From: Clostridiales bacterium UBA7273
GTDB taxonomy: Bacteria > Bacillota > Clostridia > Oscillospirales > Oscillospiraceae
Direction of reading: 5' to 3'
DNA: 64,000 nt
Assembly (NCBI GenBank): GCA_002472405.1
Contig: DKRV01000032.1
Coordinates: 99,004 to 163,003, forward strand
The notes below the pieces were generated by a model. It was not told the DNA's origin and did not search any database. It saw only the letters and a program-made list of their open reading frames with translations. Of the stretch, positions 16,482 through 25,954 are shown piece by piece. The translations under genes and the position numbers were made by a program. Each line of letters starts with the position of its first letter. Position 1 is the first letter of the stretch.

Positions 16482-16844
16482 TTAGCAGGGGCCTATAAGG
16501 GATGAGAGATCGATCTCCTCGGCGTCTGACCACAGGTGCTCAAGCTTGTAAAAGTCGCGCGCTTCCTCTGTGAACACATGAGCCACGACGCAGCCGAAAT
16601 CGAGAAGCACCCAGCTTCCGCTGCGATAGCCCTCGCGGCGGATGGGAGGCTCGCCGGCCTCGCTCATCGCCTTGTCTATCTCGTCTGTAAGAGTTTTAAT
16701 ATGCGTGGAAGATGTACCTGTGCAGATGATGAAATAATCGCACAAAGATGTGAGCTTATCGGTTTTGAGGACTTTTATGTCCTTTCCCTTTTTGTCGCTG
16801 AGCGCCTTGGCGGCTATCTTAACGACTTCGTTTGGTGTCATCAT
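16482..16844 (-). CDS. rsfS: Ribosome silencing factor RsfS
   Basis: A 120-residue protein of the RsfS/Iojap family, which binds uL14 on the 50S subunit and blocks subunit joining when nutrients are short. Family marks are KDIKVLKTDKLTSLCDYFII, GTSSTHIKTLTDEI and GSWVLLDFGCVVAHVF, then YKLEHLW. Two adjacent ATGs (16844 and 16841) are possible; the first overlaps the LCP stop as ATGA. The order nadD-yqeK-(LCP)-rsfS-leuS is the common Firmicutes arrangement. Confidence 0.96.
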   Translation of the reverse strand: MMTPNEVVKIAAKALSDKKGKDIKVLKTDKLTSLCDYFIICTGTSSTHIKTLTDEIDKAMSEAGEPPIRREGYRSGSWVLLDFGCVVAHVFTEEARDFYKLEHLWSDAEEIDLSSLIGPC

Positions 16845-18172
16845 TCGTTATCATCCTTACTGCCTGAATTTGTTGTGCTTGGGCTGCTTGTGTAGGTATA
16901 AACATTCGCCACTCCCATAGTGCTTGACGAGCTGTAATTCAAGAACGAGGAAACGCCGCCGGAGAGCTCGCCGGTCGTGGAGTAGAAATTGCCGTCCTTA
17001 TATGTGACGATATTCACGTTCTTGGTCGTTACCTGAGCTTCCCACGGATTGAGGCACTCATTGACCATATCGAGCCACGCGTCTATATCGCAGAAAACAT
17101 AGCTTGCGCCGAACACGTTGCCGCCTGTATCACCGGGCATAGTGTAGAACTTAATGTTCTCGCTGTCAAGCTTCAGAAACTCCTTAGCGTAATACAGCAT
17201 ATTCTCGGCCGTGAGGCTCGTCTCCATATTATCAGACACAATGCTGATGACCTCGGTGAGGTTGGGGATGTTCTTGAGGCTTATCATCTGGCTTGCAACG
17301 GCCATAAGCAGCTCGTGCTGCATGTCGATACGCTGAATATCGCCGCCGGCATAGCCGCTTCTGAAGCGCATGAGCTGTACAAACTGCTCACCGTTAAGCT
17401 TCTGCTGGCCTTCGGGAATGTGAATGTGCAGATCCTGAGTCGGGTCGTCGTAGTTCATTCCGGGCGGAACGTTGAAGTCAACGCCGCCGATGGCGTCAAC
17501 GACCTGCTCTGCCGCATCCATATTAACGAGAATGTATCCGTCAACGTCAAAGCCGAGGAAGGACTTGATAAGCTCCTCTCGCATCTTTTTGATCGGGTCG
17601 CAGCCGTAATATGAGCTGCTCTGTATGCCGGAATAATACGCGGCATAATGATATGCGGAGTTTGCCTTCTTGACCTCATGCTGAATGTTCGTGAGCGTAT
17701 CACGGGGGATGCTGACAACATTGAGTGTATGATTTACCGTGTCAAGCCGGCCGATCATAATGGTGTCGGTATTATTGCTGACAACGTCAACGCCTGCTAC
17801 AAGCAGCGTATACACGCCGGGCTTTCTGCCGTCAACCGTATTCACCGGGGGATCATCGTTATTTGTGATGCCGTCGCCGTTGCTGTCGGGCGCAGCCATG
17901 AAATACTCAACGTAAACATAGGCCGCCGCAAGCAGGACAACAATGCAAAGCAGGATTATGAGTATGACCTTTCCGGCCTTGCCCTTCTTTTTCTGCTTTT
18001 TTCCGCCCTGAGCCTTATTGGCCGGCTGCGCAGGAGGAGCGCTCGGCTTGCTCTCTGCATAGTAATCATAATCGTCGTATCTTTCGGGTGTGCGGCCGCC
18101 GTTATTTTTGCTGCTGTTATTTCTGCTGCTGTCTGTATGCTTGCCGCCCTTTTTGCCTCCGAATAGCTGCAT
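16841..18172 (-). CDS. LytR-CpsA-Psr (LCP) family cell-wall glycopolymer transferase
   Basis: A 443-residue protein. A ~70-residue cytoplasmic N-terminus rich in Lys, Gly and Asn is followed by one membrane helix (IILLCIVVLLAAAYVYVEYF) and an extracellular LCP domain: NTDTIMIGRLDTVNHTLNVV, SIPRDTLT with the phosphate-binding Arg-Asp, AIGGVDFNVP, and LMRFRSG with the second Arg. The C-terminus is Ser/Thr-rich. LCP proteins move teichoic acids or other polymers from the undecaprenyl carrier to peptidoglycan; the polymer here may be the one primed by the TagA-type enzyme at 7422-8162, which is inference. It overlaps rsfS by 4 bases. Confidence 0.93.
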   Translation of the reverse strand: MQLFGGKKGGKHTDSSRNNSSKNNGGRTPERYDDYDYYAESKPSAPPAQPANKAQGGKKQKKKGKAGKVILIILLCIVVLLAAAYVYVEYFMAAPDSNGDGITNNDDPPVNTVDGRKPGVYTLLVAGVDVVSNNTDTIMIGRLDTVNHTLNVVSIPRDTLTNIQHEVKKANSAYHYAAYYSGIQSSSYYGCDPIKKMREELIKSFLGFDVDGYILVNMDAAEQVVDAIGGVDFNVPPGMNYDDPTQDLHIHIPEGQQKLNGEQFVQLMRFRSGYAGGDIQRIDMQHELLMAVASQMISLKNIPNLTEVISIVSDNMETSLTAENMLYYAKEFLKLDSENIKFYTMPGDTGGNVFGASYVFCDIDAWLDMVNECLNPWEAQVTTKNVNIVTYKDGNFYSTTGELSGGVSSFLNYSSSSTMGVANVYTYTSSPSTTNSGSKDDNE

Positions 18173-18207
18173 ATTATTTCCCCTTCTCTAAGTCGGCACC
18201 CCTGCCG

Positions 18208-19383
18208 TTATTGCTTTTGCGCGGTATGCTCTGAATACCACTTATATGCGTCGGCAGTAGCATAATACGGCTCCTGCCCATAGCTTTTTATATCTTCAAG
18301 GCTCATTTCAAGCCCCAGCGCCATCGCTTCGTCAAGATCCTCATACGCAAGCTTTCTGAGCTTGTCAACACCGTCAAAATCGCGGTTCGGCTCAATGTAG
18401 TCTGCCATGTAGATTATCTTTTCAAGAAGCGTCATATCGGGCTTGCCGGTCGTGTGCCAGCGGATAGCATCATAAACCTCGTCGCTTATATTAAACAGGT
18501 CCCGTGCAAGCGCGGCTCCCGTTTTGGCGTGCAGGAGCTTGACGTTTTCTTCCTCAGCGTTGTCGTTTATAATACCATATTTCCTGCACAATATCAATTG
18601 GTCGGATAACACAAGTTTTTTTGTAATATCGTGCAGAATTCCGGCTTCCGCAGCATTTTCGGGGTCCTCTCCCCAGCGGTTGGCAAGCGTTACTGCCTCG
18701 GCCTCGCAGCCGACGACGTGAGCAACGCGCTTCGGACTGAGCATGGCATAGGCCTTATCGCGCAGCCAGTAAAGCTCCGGCTTTGCGGCATAATCTCCGT
18801 TTTTGATTATGCGCGCATAAACGCTCTCCGGCAGGTACGACGCACCGCGCCTGTTCGGCAGCATATCGCGTATATCCGACGACGACATAGGCTTCGGCTC
18901 GTGATTGAGAAACACGCATTTTGCGCCGTACTGCCGCTTGAGGTAATCGGCATGCTCCATGATGCGCGCATCCTCGCCCTCGCTGCGGCAGAAAACACCG
19001 AGCGTCATATTCTCAAGCAGGAAGCGGAAGCGGTACCACTCCTCAAAGCTGAAGAGCATATCGCTGCCCATGACAAAGGTAAACTCCGCGCCGGGATAAA
19101 GCTGCATAAGCTGCTCAAGCGTGTCGGCCGAATAGCTTTTGCCCTCGCGCAGGATCTCGATATCCGAGACCTCGGCATTCGGGATATCGGCAAAGGCAAG
19201 CTTTGTAAGCTCCAGGCGCTCTGCCGGATCAGGACTTCCGCCGGCCAGCTCCTTGTGCGGCGGTATGCTCGCCGGGATTATAAGCATTTTATCTGGTTTC
19301 AGCCGCTCGGAAACGGCATAGGCTGCCTCAACATGGCCGCAGTGCGGCGGATTGAAGCTGCCGCCGTAAATTGCAATTCTCAT
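18208..19383 (-). CDS. nadD: Fusion: nicotinate-nucleotide adenylyltransferase (NadD) - YqeK HD phosphohydrolase
   Basis: A 391-residue two-domain protein. Residues 1-~195 are NadD, with IYGGSFNPPHCGH (nucleotidyl-transferase HIGH-like motif), FVMGSDMLFSFEEWYRF and SSSDIRDML; it makes NaAD from NaMN and ATP. Residues ~205-391 are a YqeK-type HD domain: HVVGCEAEAVTLA, GILHDITKK (HD pair), IRWHTTG, YMADYIEPNRDF. YqeK is reported to hydrolyse Ap4A symmetrically. In Bacillus these are separate neighbouring genes (nadD-yqeK); here one frame covers both with no internal stop. It overlaps yhbY by 4 bases. Confidence 0.95.
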   Translation of the reverse strand: MRIAIYGGSFNPPHCGHVEAAYAVSERLKPDKMLIIPASIPPHKELAGGSPDPAERLELTKLAFADIPNAEVSDIEILREGKSYSADTLEQLMQLYPGAEFTFVMGSDMLFSFEEWYRFRFLLENMTLGVFCRSEGEDARIMEHADYLKRQYGAKCVFLNHEPKPMSSSDIRDMLPNRRGASYLPESVYARIIKNGDYAAKPELYWLRDKAYAMLSPKRVAHVVGCEAEAVTLANRWGEDPENAAEAGILHDITKKLVLSDQLILCRKYGIINDNAEEENVKLLHAKTGAALARDLFNISDEVYDAIRWHTTGKPDMTLLEKIIYMADYIEPNRDFDGVDKLRKLAYEDLDEAMALGLEMSLEDIKSYGQEPYYATADAYKWYSEHTAQKQ

Positions 19384-19688
19384 TTTTTCTTATCTTTTAC
19401 AAGAGCTATTTTAGGCTCTTTTTCATTACGTTTATACAATACGAATTTGCTTCCTATGGTCTGCACGGTTTCGGCCGCGCATGCCTCCGCCAGAGCGTCG
19501 GCAGCCTCGCGCGCCGTGAGCAGGCTGTTTTCCAAAACTCTGCCCTTTATAAGCTCGCGCGCTTTGAGCGCATCCTTCACCTGCGTTATCGTGTTTTCGG
19601 TTATTCCGCCCTTGCCGATCTGGATTATCGTATCCTCGGTCATGGCGAGGCCCCTGAGCTGGGCTCTCTGCTTACTTGTCAGTGCCAT
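19380..19688 (-). CDS. yhbY: YhbY/CRS1-domain RNA-binding protein
   Basis: A 102-residue CRM-domain protein, like E. coli YhbY and B. subtilis YqeI, linked to 50S assembly. It starts MALTSKQRAQLRGLA and carries the IQIGKGGITENTI loop (GxxG) and IGSKFVLYKRN near the end. It overlaps rdgB by 17 bases and nadD-yqeK by 4, so it is translated from within a fully coupled operon. Confidence 0.94.
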   Translation of the reverse strand: MALTSKQRAQLRGLAMTEDTIIQIGKGGITENTITQVKDALKARELIKGRVLENSLLTAREAADALAEACAAETVQTIGSKFVLYKRNEKEPKIALVKDKKK

Positions 19689-20277
19689 TTATTCTCCTAA
19701 GCTCCGTTCTGAATTTTTCGAGCGCATGCGCTCTGTGTGATATCTTGTTTTTTACCTCGCTGCCAAGCACGGCCATGCTGTCGGAATATCCGTCGGGCAT
19801 GAAAACCGGATCGTAGCCGAAGCCGCCCTCGCCGTGGGGCTCTGTGAGTATCTGTCCGCGGCATTCGCCCTCGGTGCGTATTTCCGTTCCGTCGGGCAGC
19901 AGACAGCATATGCTGGACACGAACTTTGCCCTGCGGTCTGTCACGCCCTCGAGCTTCGATAAAAGATACATGTATTTTTCCTTATCGCTTGCATCGTGGC
20001 CGCCAGGGGCGTAGCGCGCGGAGTAAACGCCCGGCTCGCCGTTTAAGGCATCCACCATAAGGCCGGAATCGTCGGCAACGGTGGCCTCGCCTGTTGCGTC
20101 AAAAACAGCCTTTGCCTTGAGGTATGCGTTTTCGGCAAAGGTTGTTCCGGTTTCTTCAACCTCAAAGTTGCAGCCTGCCTCGCGCTGAGAGAGTATCTCA
20201 ACGTCCATATCCGACAGTATTGCTTTCAACTCCTTGAGCTTTTTTGCGTTATTGCTTGCAAGTATCAGCTTTTTCAC
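19672..20277 (-). CDS. rdgB: XTP/dITP diphosphatase (RdgB/HAM1)
   Basis: A 201-residue house-cleaning pyrophosphatase that removes non-canonical purine nucleotides. Marks: LILASNNAKKLKEL at the start, VADDSGLMVDALNG, GVYSARYAP, GEGGFGYDPVFMPDG and SHRAHALEKF. The start is GTG 20277 and overlaps the ftsY stop as GTGA, so translation is coupled. Confidence 0.96.
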   Translation of the reverse strand: MKKLILASNNAKKLKELKAILSDMDVEILSQREAGCNFEVEETGTTFAENAYLKAKAVFDATGEATVADDSGLMVDALNGEPGVYSARYAPGGHDASDKEKYMYLLSKLEGVTDRRAKFVSSICCLLPDGTEIRTEGECRGQILTEPHGEGGFGYDPVFMPDGYSDSMAVLGSEVKNKISHRAHALEKFRTELRRINGTDK

Positions 20278-21179
20278 TTAAACAGCGCCTCCACGAATTC
20301 ATGAGGATTAAACGGGATAAGATCGTCTATCCCCTCACCCACGCCGACATACTTGACGGGAAGCTTAAGCTCATTGGATATCGCAAACACTATGCCGCCC
20401 TTTGCGGTTCCGTCAAGCTTTGTGAGAACTATGCCGGTGATGCCGGCTGTTTCAAGGAACTGCTTTGCCTGGATAAGGCCATTCTGTCCCGTCGTTGCGT
20501 CAAGCACCATGAGCGTTTCAACATCGGCATCTGGCAGCTCACGGCGGACAACGCGAGTTATCTTATTAAGCTCGTTCATGAGGTTTGCCTTATTGTGCAG
20601 GCGGCCGGCGGTGTCGATAATAACAACGTCCGTGCCGCGCGCTTTCGCCGCGCACAGTCCGTCATACACTACAGCTGCCGGATCGCTGCCCTCTTCGTGG
20701 CGGACGATATCCGCTCCGGAGCGCTCTGCCCACACTCCAAGCTGCTCGGCTGCTGCCGCGCGGAATGTGTCGCCTGCGCAAAGGAGCACATTCTTGCCCT
20801 CGGCCTTAAGGCTTGCCGCGAGCTTGCCGATGGTCGTAGTCTTTCCGACGCCATTTACGCCGACCATGAGGATCACCGACGGCTTGGTGTCAAGCTTGAG
20901 CTTTGTGTCCATATTGCCGAGCATGTCCTGCATGTAGCCGACAAATGCCTCCTTTGCGGCTTTGCCCTTGTTTATATAGCGGCGCAGCAGAATGCGCTTG
21001 TAATCCATCATTATCTGCGCCGTAGTCTCGCCGCCGACATCGGCCATTATCAGCATTTCCTCAAGCTCGTCGTAGAAATCCTCGCTGTCGATATCGTAAT
21101 TGCGGAATACCTCTTCAAGCTCCTCAATATTTTTTCTGGTCTTGGTGAGACCGGAGAACATTTTATCAAAAAAGCCCAT
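20274..21179 (-). CDS. ftsY: Signal recognition particle receptor FtsY
   Basis: A 301-residue SRP GTPase. The NG domain shows GVNGVGKTTTIGKLA (G1), DTFRAAAAEQL, DTAGRLHNKANLMNEL (G3), TKLDGTAKGG (G4) and GVGEGIDDLIPF. The acidic A domain present in proteobacterial FtsY is absent; the N-terminus is the short amphipathic helix typical of Gram-positives (MGFFDKMFSGL). It docks SRP-bound ribosomes at the membrane. It follows smc after 11 bases, the common smc-ftsY order. Confidence 0.97.
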   Translation of the reverse strand: MGFFDKMFSGLTKTRKNIEELEEVFRNYDIDSEDFYDELEEMLIMADVGGETTAQIMMDYKRILLRRYINKGKAAKEAFVGYMQDMLGNMDTKLKLDTKPSVILMVGVNGVGKTTTIGKLAASLKAEGKNVLLCAGDTFRAAAAEQLGVWAERSGADIVRHEEGSDPAAVVYDGLCAAKARGTDVVIIDTAGRLHNKANLMNELNKITRVVRRELPDADVETLMVLDATTGQNGLIQAKQFLETAGITGIVLTKLDGTAKGGIVFAISNELKLPVKYVGVGEGIDDLIPFNPHEFVEALFK

Positions 21180-21190
21180 TGTGTGCCTCC

Positions 21191-24100
21191 TCAGTCATTT
21201 TCTATTGAGCGCTGCGCCTGGTCAAGATCAAGCTCTATGACCTTCGAAACGCCCTTTTCCTGCATAGTGACGCCGTAGAGGTGGTCTGCCTCCTCCATTG
21301 TGCCGCGGCGGTGGGTTATTACTATAAACTGCGTCTTATCGCACATTCGGCGCATATATTCCGCATAGCGGATAACGTTTGCCTCGTCCAATGCGGCCTC
21401 GATCTCGTCCATAACGCAGAACGGCGTTGGGCGAACCTTGAGGATCGCAAAATACAGCGCTATGGCCACGAACGCCTTCTCTCCGCCGGACAGGAGGCTT
21501 ATATTCGACACCGCTTTTCCGGGCGGCTGAACCTTTATCTCAATGCCGCACTCAAGCGGATCGTTTTCATCCTCAAGGATGACCGACGCCTTGCCGCCGC
21601 CGAACAGCTCAAGGAAGGTCTCACGGAAGTTTTCGTCGATGAGCTTGAACTGGCCGAGGAAAACCTCTTTCATCTCATTGGTTACGTCGTTTATTATGCC
21701 CAAAAGCTCTTTCTTGGCTTTCTCTATATCGCTGCGCTGCCCGGTCAGGAATTCGTAACGGGTATTGACACGCTCAAATTCCTCGATAGCGCCGATATTC
21801 GGCGTGCCGAGCGCAGATATCTGCCGGCGCAGGTCGCTTATTCCGCGCGACTCCTTCTGGAGGTTTTCAACCGGCTGGCGCAGCTGCTGCGCCGCCGAAT
21901 GGCTCAGCTCATAATTATCCCAAAGCTTATCGAGGATCTGCTTTTCCTCAAGGTCTGACGACAGCTTTTTCTGTTCAAGCCTTGCGCAGCTGCGCTCAAG
22001 CTCAAGCAGGCGGCGGTTTGACTCCTGGCTGTCCTTATCGGCCTTTGTTCTGCGGCCTTCAAGCTCAAGGCGCTTTGCGTTTATCTCCGCGATCTCGGAT
22101 TTGATCTTTTCAGCCTGACCGAGTATATCATCGCGCTGCTTCAAAACGGCATCGAGCTGCTGCTTTATCTCTTCGCATGCGCTCTGCGCTTTTTCGATCG
22201 CCGCGCGGCGCTGCTCACTGTCGCCCGACAGGCTTTGTGACAGGACCCTGAGCTGCTCTATTGCAGCGTTTGTAGCGCGCTTTTCGGCCTCGCACGAGGC
22301 TTTGTCGCGCTGGATCTCGGCGCGCTCTTCAACAGCCGCGTCAAGCTCATATCTAAGTCCCGACAGAGCATTTACCGACTTTTCAAGCTCGATCTGAGCC
22401 GCATCATACTGTCTGCCGAGGGTAAGTCTGCGCTTTTTCAGCTCCTCAAGCTCGTTTGCGCGCGAGAGTATGCCCGTTCCGCGCGCGGCGCTGCCGCCGG
22501 TCATTGAGCCGCCGGCGTTTATAAGCTGTCCATCAAGGCTGACGATGCGCAGGCGGTTGCCGTTTGCCTTTGACATGCGCACGGCATCGGCAAGCGTTTC
22601 GGCAATAACAGTGCGGCCGAGCAGGTTCGCAAATATGCCGTCATAGCGCTTATCAAAGCTCACAAGGTCATACGCGACCCCAACAAAACCGGGATCGTTT
22701 ACCGGCGCATCCTTCATGATATTGCCGCGGACGGTGTCCACGGGAAGGAACGTTGCGCGGCCTGAATCGAGACGCTTTAGCATCTCGATTGCGCTGCGGC
22801 CGTCGTTCTGCGTGTCGATGACTATATTCTGCATCGCAGCGCCCAAAGCCGTTTCAACCGCAAGCGCGTATTCGTTATCGGTTTTAATGAGGTTTGCAAC
22901 AGGACCGTGAACGCCGCGCAGGTTTCCCCTGCCGGATTCGCGCATAACGGTCTTGACCGCTTTTGAGAAGCCCTCGTACTCTTTTTCCATCTCCGAGAGC
23001 ATATGAATGCGCGCATCCATGCTTCGGCAATCAACGGAAAGGCGGTTTACCTTTTCTCTCAGCTGCGCGGCGGCATTTTCGCGGCTTTGCAGCTTCATGC
23101 GGCAGCCTTCTATCACGTTTGAGCTACCGGTCTCCTTTGCGGAAAGCTCCGCAATGCGCCCTGCAAGCTCATCGGCTTTGGCGCTGTTATCATCTATCTG
23201 GCTGGCAATCTCGAAAAGCCTCGCCTGTGCTCCAGCAATATCACTTTTCATGCGCTCGACCGATTCGCCGCTGCTTTTTATATTCGCGCGCAAAACAGCC
23301 GCGCGTGAATCGCAGTCGGCAGCTCTGGCCTCAGTCTGCGACAGGCGCTCGCGCGCCTTGTCGGCCTCGATGTCCTTTTCATGCATGCGCTCGGATATGC
23401 TTCCTGCCGAGGCATACAGCGCTTCAAGGCTGCGGTGAGCCTCGTCAAGCTCCGATTTTGCCGTTTCGTAATCGGCGTTTATCACCTGTGCCTGAGTGTG
23501 CAGCTTATCGAGCGTTGCCATCCAGACGGATATTTCGCGCACTCGCAGCTCATCGCGCAGGACGAGATATTTCTTTGCCGTTTCCGACTGGCGGCGCAGC
23601 GGCTCGACCTGAAGCTCAAGTTCATCGATCTTATCATTTATGCGAAGAAGATTTTCCTCGGTTTTTTCAAGCTTGCGCTCGGACTCCTCCTTGCGGCTGC
23701 GATAGCGCGATATGCCGGCAGCTTCCTCGAAAACCTCGCGGCGATCTGAGCTTTTGTTGGAAACGATCTCGGCAATCTTACCCTGACCGATGATCGAGTA
23801 TCCGTCGCGTCCGAGTCCGGTGTCCATAAGCAGGCTGTTTATATCCTTAAGGCGCACGGCCTCGCGATTTATGTAATACTCGCTTTCGCCGCTGCGGTAA
23901 TAACGGCGCGTGAGCATAAGCTCAGTGCTGTCGCAATCAAATATATGCTCGGTGTTGTCTATAATCAGCGATACCTGCGCAAAGCCGAGAGCGCCGCGCT
24001 TTTCGGTTCCGCCGAAAATGACGTCCTCCATCTTTCCGCCGCGCAGAGTCTTTGAGCGCTGCTCGCCCATAACCCACAGGATAGCGTCGGATATATTCGA

Positions 24101-24211
24101 TTTTCCCGAGCCGTTCGGCCCGACTATTGCGGTTACGTCTTTTTCAAATATGATCCTTGTTTTGTCCGGAAAGGACTTAAATCCCTGCAATTCGAGTGCT
24201 TTTAAATACAA
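21191..24211 (-). CDS. smc: Chromosome segregation ATPase SMC (short-armed)
   Basis: A 1006-residue SMC. The N-terminal head has Walker A VGPNGSGKSN (near residue 31) and the QGKIAEI Q-loop region. A coiled arm (about 165-430) leads to the hinge (about 430-570, with GGSMTGGS at its end), and a second arm (about 575-800) returns to a C-terminal head with signature LLSGGEKAF and Walker B CVMDEIEAALDE. It forms the Smc-ScpAB condensin. B. subtilis SMC is 1186 residues, so both arms look about 65-105 residues shorter. The start is TTG 24211, 8 bases after AGAGG; no ATG is available there. Confidence 0.95.
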   Translation of the reverse strand: MYLKALELQGFKSFPDKTRIIFEKDVTAIVGPNGSGKSNISDAILWVMGEQRSKTLRGGKMEDVIFGGTEKRGALGFAQVSLIIDNTEHIFDCDSTELMLTRRYYRSGESEYYINREAVRLKDINSLLMDTGLGRDGYSIIGQGKIAEIVSNKSSDRREVFEEAAGISRYRSRKEESERKLEKTEENLLRINDKIDELELQVEPLRRQSETAKKYLVLRDELRVREISVWMATLDKLHTQAQVINADYETAKSELDEAHRSLEALYASAGSISERMHEKDIEADKARERLSQTEARAADCDSRAAVLRANIKSSGESVERMKSDIAGAQARLFEIASQIDDNSAKADELAGRIAELSAKETGSSNVIEGCRMKLQSRENAAAQLREKVNRLSVDCRSMDARIHMLSEMEKEYEGFSKAVKTVMRESGRGNLRGVHGPVANLIKTDNEYALAVETALGAAMQNIVIDTQNDGRSAIEMLKRLDSGRATFLPVDTVRGNIMKDAPVNDPGFVGVAYDLVSFDKRYDGIFANLLGRTVIAETLADAVRMSKANGNRLRIVSLDGQLINAGGSMTGGSAARGTGILSRANELEELKKRRLTLGRQYDAAQIELEKSVNALSGLRYELDAAVEERAEIQRDKASCEAEKRATNAAIEQLRVLSQSLSGDSEQRRAAIEKAQSACEEIKQQLDAVLKQRDDILGQAEKIKSEIAEINAKRLELEGRRTKADKDSQESNRRLLELERSCARLEQKKLSSDLEEKQILDKLWDNYELSHSAAQQLRQPVENLQKESRGISDLRRQISALGTPNIGAIEEFERVNTRYEFLTGQRSDIEKAKKELLGIINDVTNEMKEVFLGQFKLIDENFRETFLELFGGGKASVILEDENDPLECGIEIKVQPPGKAVSNISLLSGGEKAFVAIALYFAILKVRPTPFCVMDEIEAALDEANVIRYAEYMRRMCDKTQFIVITHRRGTMEEADHLYGVTMQEKGVSKVIELDLDQAQRSIEND

Positions 24212-24265
24212 AGGTTTTACCTCTTAAATAAGTTCATTCATAATATTTTATAATAAAGAGCCGTC

Positions 24266-25279
24266 TTAATCAAGACTGACAATGCTTATTTCGCCACTTT
24301 TTACACTTGCTTCATGAATTTTCAGCTCTCTGAGCGAAAGCTCGGATACGAGTGCATCCACATTGCAGCGGTGCTGCCCCGTCATCTTTGACACGTCCGA
24401 GCGGTTCACGCCCAGAACGACGCGGCTTCCGGGCTTCACCCCGGCAAGAAGCCTCCGCGCTTTTTGGAGCATTATCCGCGAATGTACAAGCTCGCCAAGC
24501 GCCGGATGATATGCGCCTGCGAGTGCGTCTCCGCCGGACAGATCCTCTGTCGGATTTAAGCCCATACGAATTATCGGAATGCCTGCCTCATTAAACAGCG
24601 GCACTATCTTTGAGCACACGCGTACAGCGTCCTCTACCGTGTGCTCCTTATATGTTCCGGCGCGCCACATGTCGCAAAGGACCGTATCGCGTACGATGAC
24701 CGTCGGATATATCCTGACTCCGTTCGGCGAAAGAGCAATTATTTTCTTAGCCGTTTCAATGCAGCTTTCGTCCGTATCGCCGGGAAGGCCGGTCATCATC
24801 TGCAAAATAAGGTCAAAGCCTGCATCTTTTATGAGCCTTGAAGCATCTGCGACCGCCGCACTGTCATGTCCGCGGCCGGATAGCTCAAGCACCCTGTCGC
24901 ACATTGACTGCGCGCCAAGTTCAATAACGGTGACTCCGTATTTTTTCAGTCGCTTCAGCACAGTGCCGTCAATCGCGTCGGGCCGCGTAGACAGCCTTAT
25001 GGAACTTATTGTTCCATCGGCAAGATACGGCTGCGCCGCCTCAAAAAGCTCGATCTGACGCGCTTCGGGTATGGCGGTGAAGCTGCCTCCATAAAACGCC
25101 AATTGCCGCTTTGTCCCCGATGGGGTCAAGGCGGCCGCTTCTTCTATTGCATTTTTGACGGTTTGCGCCGTGGCAGGCTCGATATGACCGGAAATTCTGC
25201 GCTGATTGCAGAAAACGCAGTCGTTCGGGCAGCCCAGATGCGGCACAAACACGGGTATTATACTGTTTCTTGCTGTCAT
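24266..25279 (-). CDS. Elp3-like radical SAM protein without acetyltransferase domain
   Basis: A 337-residue radical SAM enzyme. The cluster motif is C-x3-C-x2-C in GCPNDCVFCNQ, near residue 17. GGSFTAIP, RLSTRPDAID, ELGAQSMCDRVLELSGRGH and MMTGLPGDT match the Elp3/MiaB-like fold. Elp3's C-terminal GNAT domain is absent; the C-terminal ~90 residues are of unknown role. The family sits between rnc and smc in many clostridia, which suggests an RNA-related task, but no reaction is established. It overlaps rnc by 4 bases. Confidence 0.85.
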   Translation of the reverse strand: MTARNSIIPVFVPHLGCPNDCVFCNQRRISGHIEPATAQTVKNAIEEAAALTPSGTKRQLAFYGGSFTAIPEARQIELFEAAQPYLADGTISSIRLSTRPDAIDGTVLKRLKKYGVTVIELGAQSMCDRVLELSGRGHDSAAVADASRLIKDAGFDLILQMMTGLPGDTDESCIETAKKIIALSPNGVRIYPTVIVRDTVLCDMWRAGTYKEHTVEDAVRVCSKIVPLFNEAGIPIIRMGLNPTEDLSGGDALAGAYHPALGELVHSRIMLQKARRLLAGVKPGSRVVLGVNRSDVSKMTGQHRCNVDALVSELSLRELKIHEASVKSGEISIVSLD

Positions 25280-25950
25280 TTATTAAGTCTTTCAAGCGCC
25301 TGACAGGCAGCTGCCTGCTCGGCTTCCTTCTTCGTTCTTCCGCTGCCGCGGCCGATTACCTCACCGTCTAAGCTGACTTCCGACAGGAATACCTTGTCGT
25401 GATCGGGGCCTGACTCGCCGGCCTCATGGTATTTCAAAACCCGGTCGGGCTTGCGCTGCACAAGCTCCTGAAGCTCGGTTTTATAGTCGGACGCATGGTG
25501 CGCCTTAACGGCCTCGGGGCTGAGCACCATACGCTCAATAAAGCTTGCCGCAGGCTCGATGCCGCCGTCAAGGAAAATGGCTGCTATCACAGCCTCGGTA
25601 GCATCGGCGAGTATGGAAGCGCGCTCGCGCCCTCCGTTTTTCTCCTCGCCGTGACCCATGCGCAGATACGCTCCCAGCTCAAGCTCCTGCGCAACGCCGT
25701 AGAGGCTGTGCTCGCACACAAGCTCGGCACGAAGGCGAGTCATTTTGCCCTCCGGCAGCGTGGGCACCGTGTTATACAGGTGCTTTGCCGTTACAAAGCC
25801 GAGCACCGAATCGCCCAGAAACTCAAGACGCTCGTTGCTGGGAACTCCCTCGGCGCGGTTTTCGTTTGCATACGAGCTGTGCGTAAGGGCGTTTTTCAAA
25901 AGCATCGGGTCTTTGAACTTGTATCCTAATTTTTCTTCCAACTGCTTCAA
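25276..25950 (-). CDS. rnc: Ribonuclease III
   Basis: A 224-residue double-strand-specific RNase. The catalytic signature is NERLEFLGDSVLGF, with a second acidic cluster DATEAVIAAIFLDGG, and a C-terminal dsRNA-binding domain (DYKTELQELVQR to KKEAEQAAACQALERL). It processes rRNA precursors and structured mRNAs. The start appears to be TTG 25950, since no ATG or GTG is near the conserved N-terminus. The plsX stop is only 4 bases upstream. Confidence 0.96.
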   Translation of the reverse strand: MKQLEEKLGYKFKDPMLLKNALTHSSYANENRAEGVPSNERLEFLGDSVLGFVTAKHLYNTVPTLPEGKMTRLRAELVCEHSLYGVAQELELGAYLRMGHGEEKNGGRERASILADATEAVIAAIFLDGGIEPAASFIERMVLSPEAVKAHHASDYKTELQELVQRKPDRVLKYHEAGESGPDHDKVFLSEVSLDGEVIGRGSGRTKKEAEQAAACQALERLNK

Positions 25951-25954
25951 TGTA

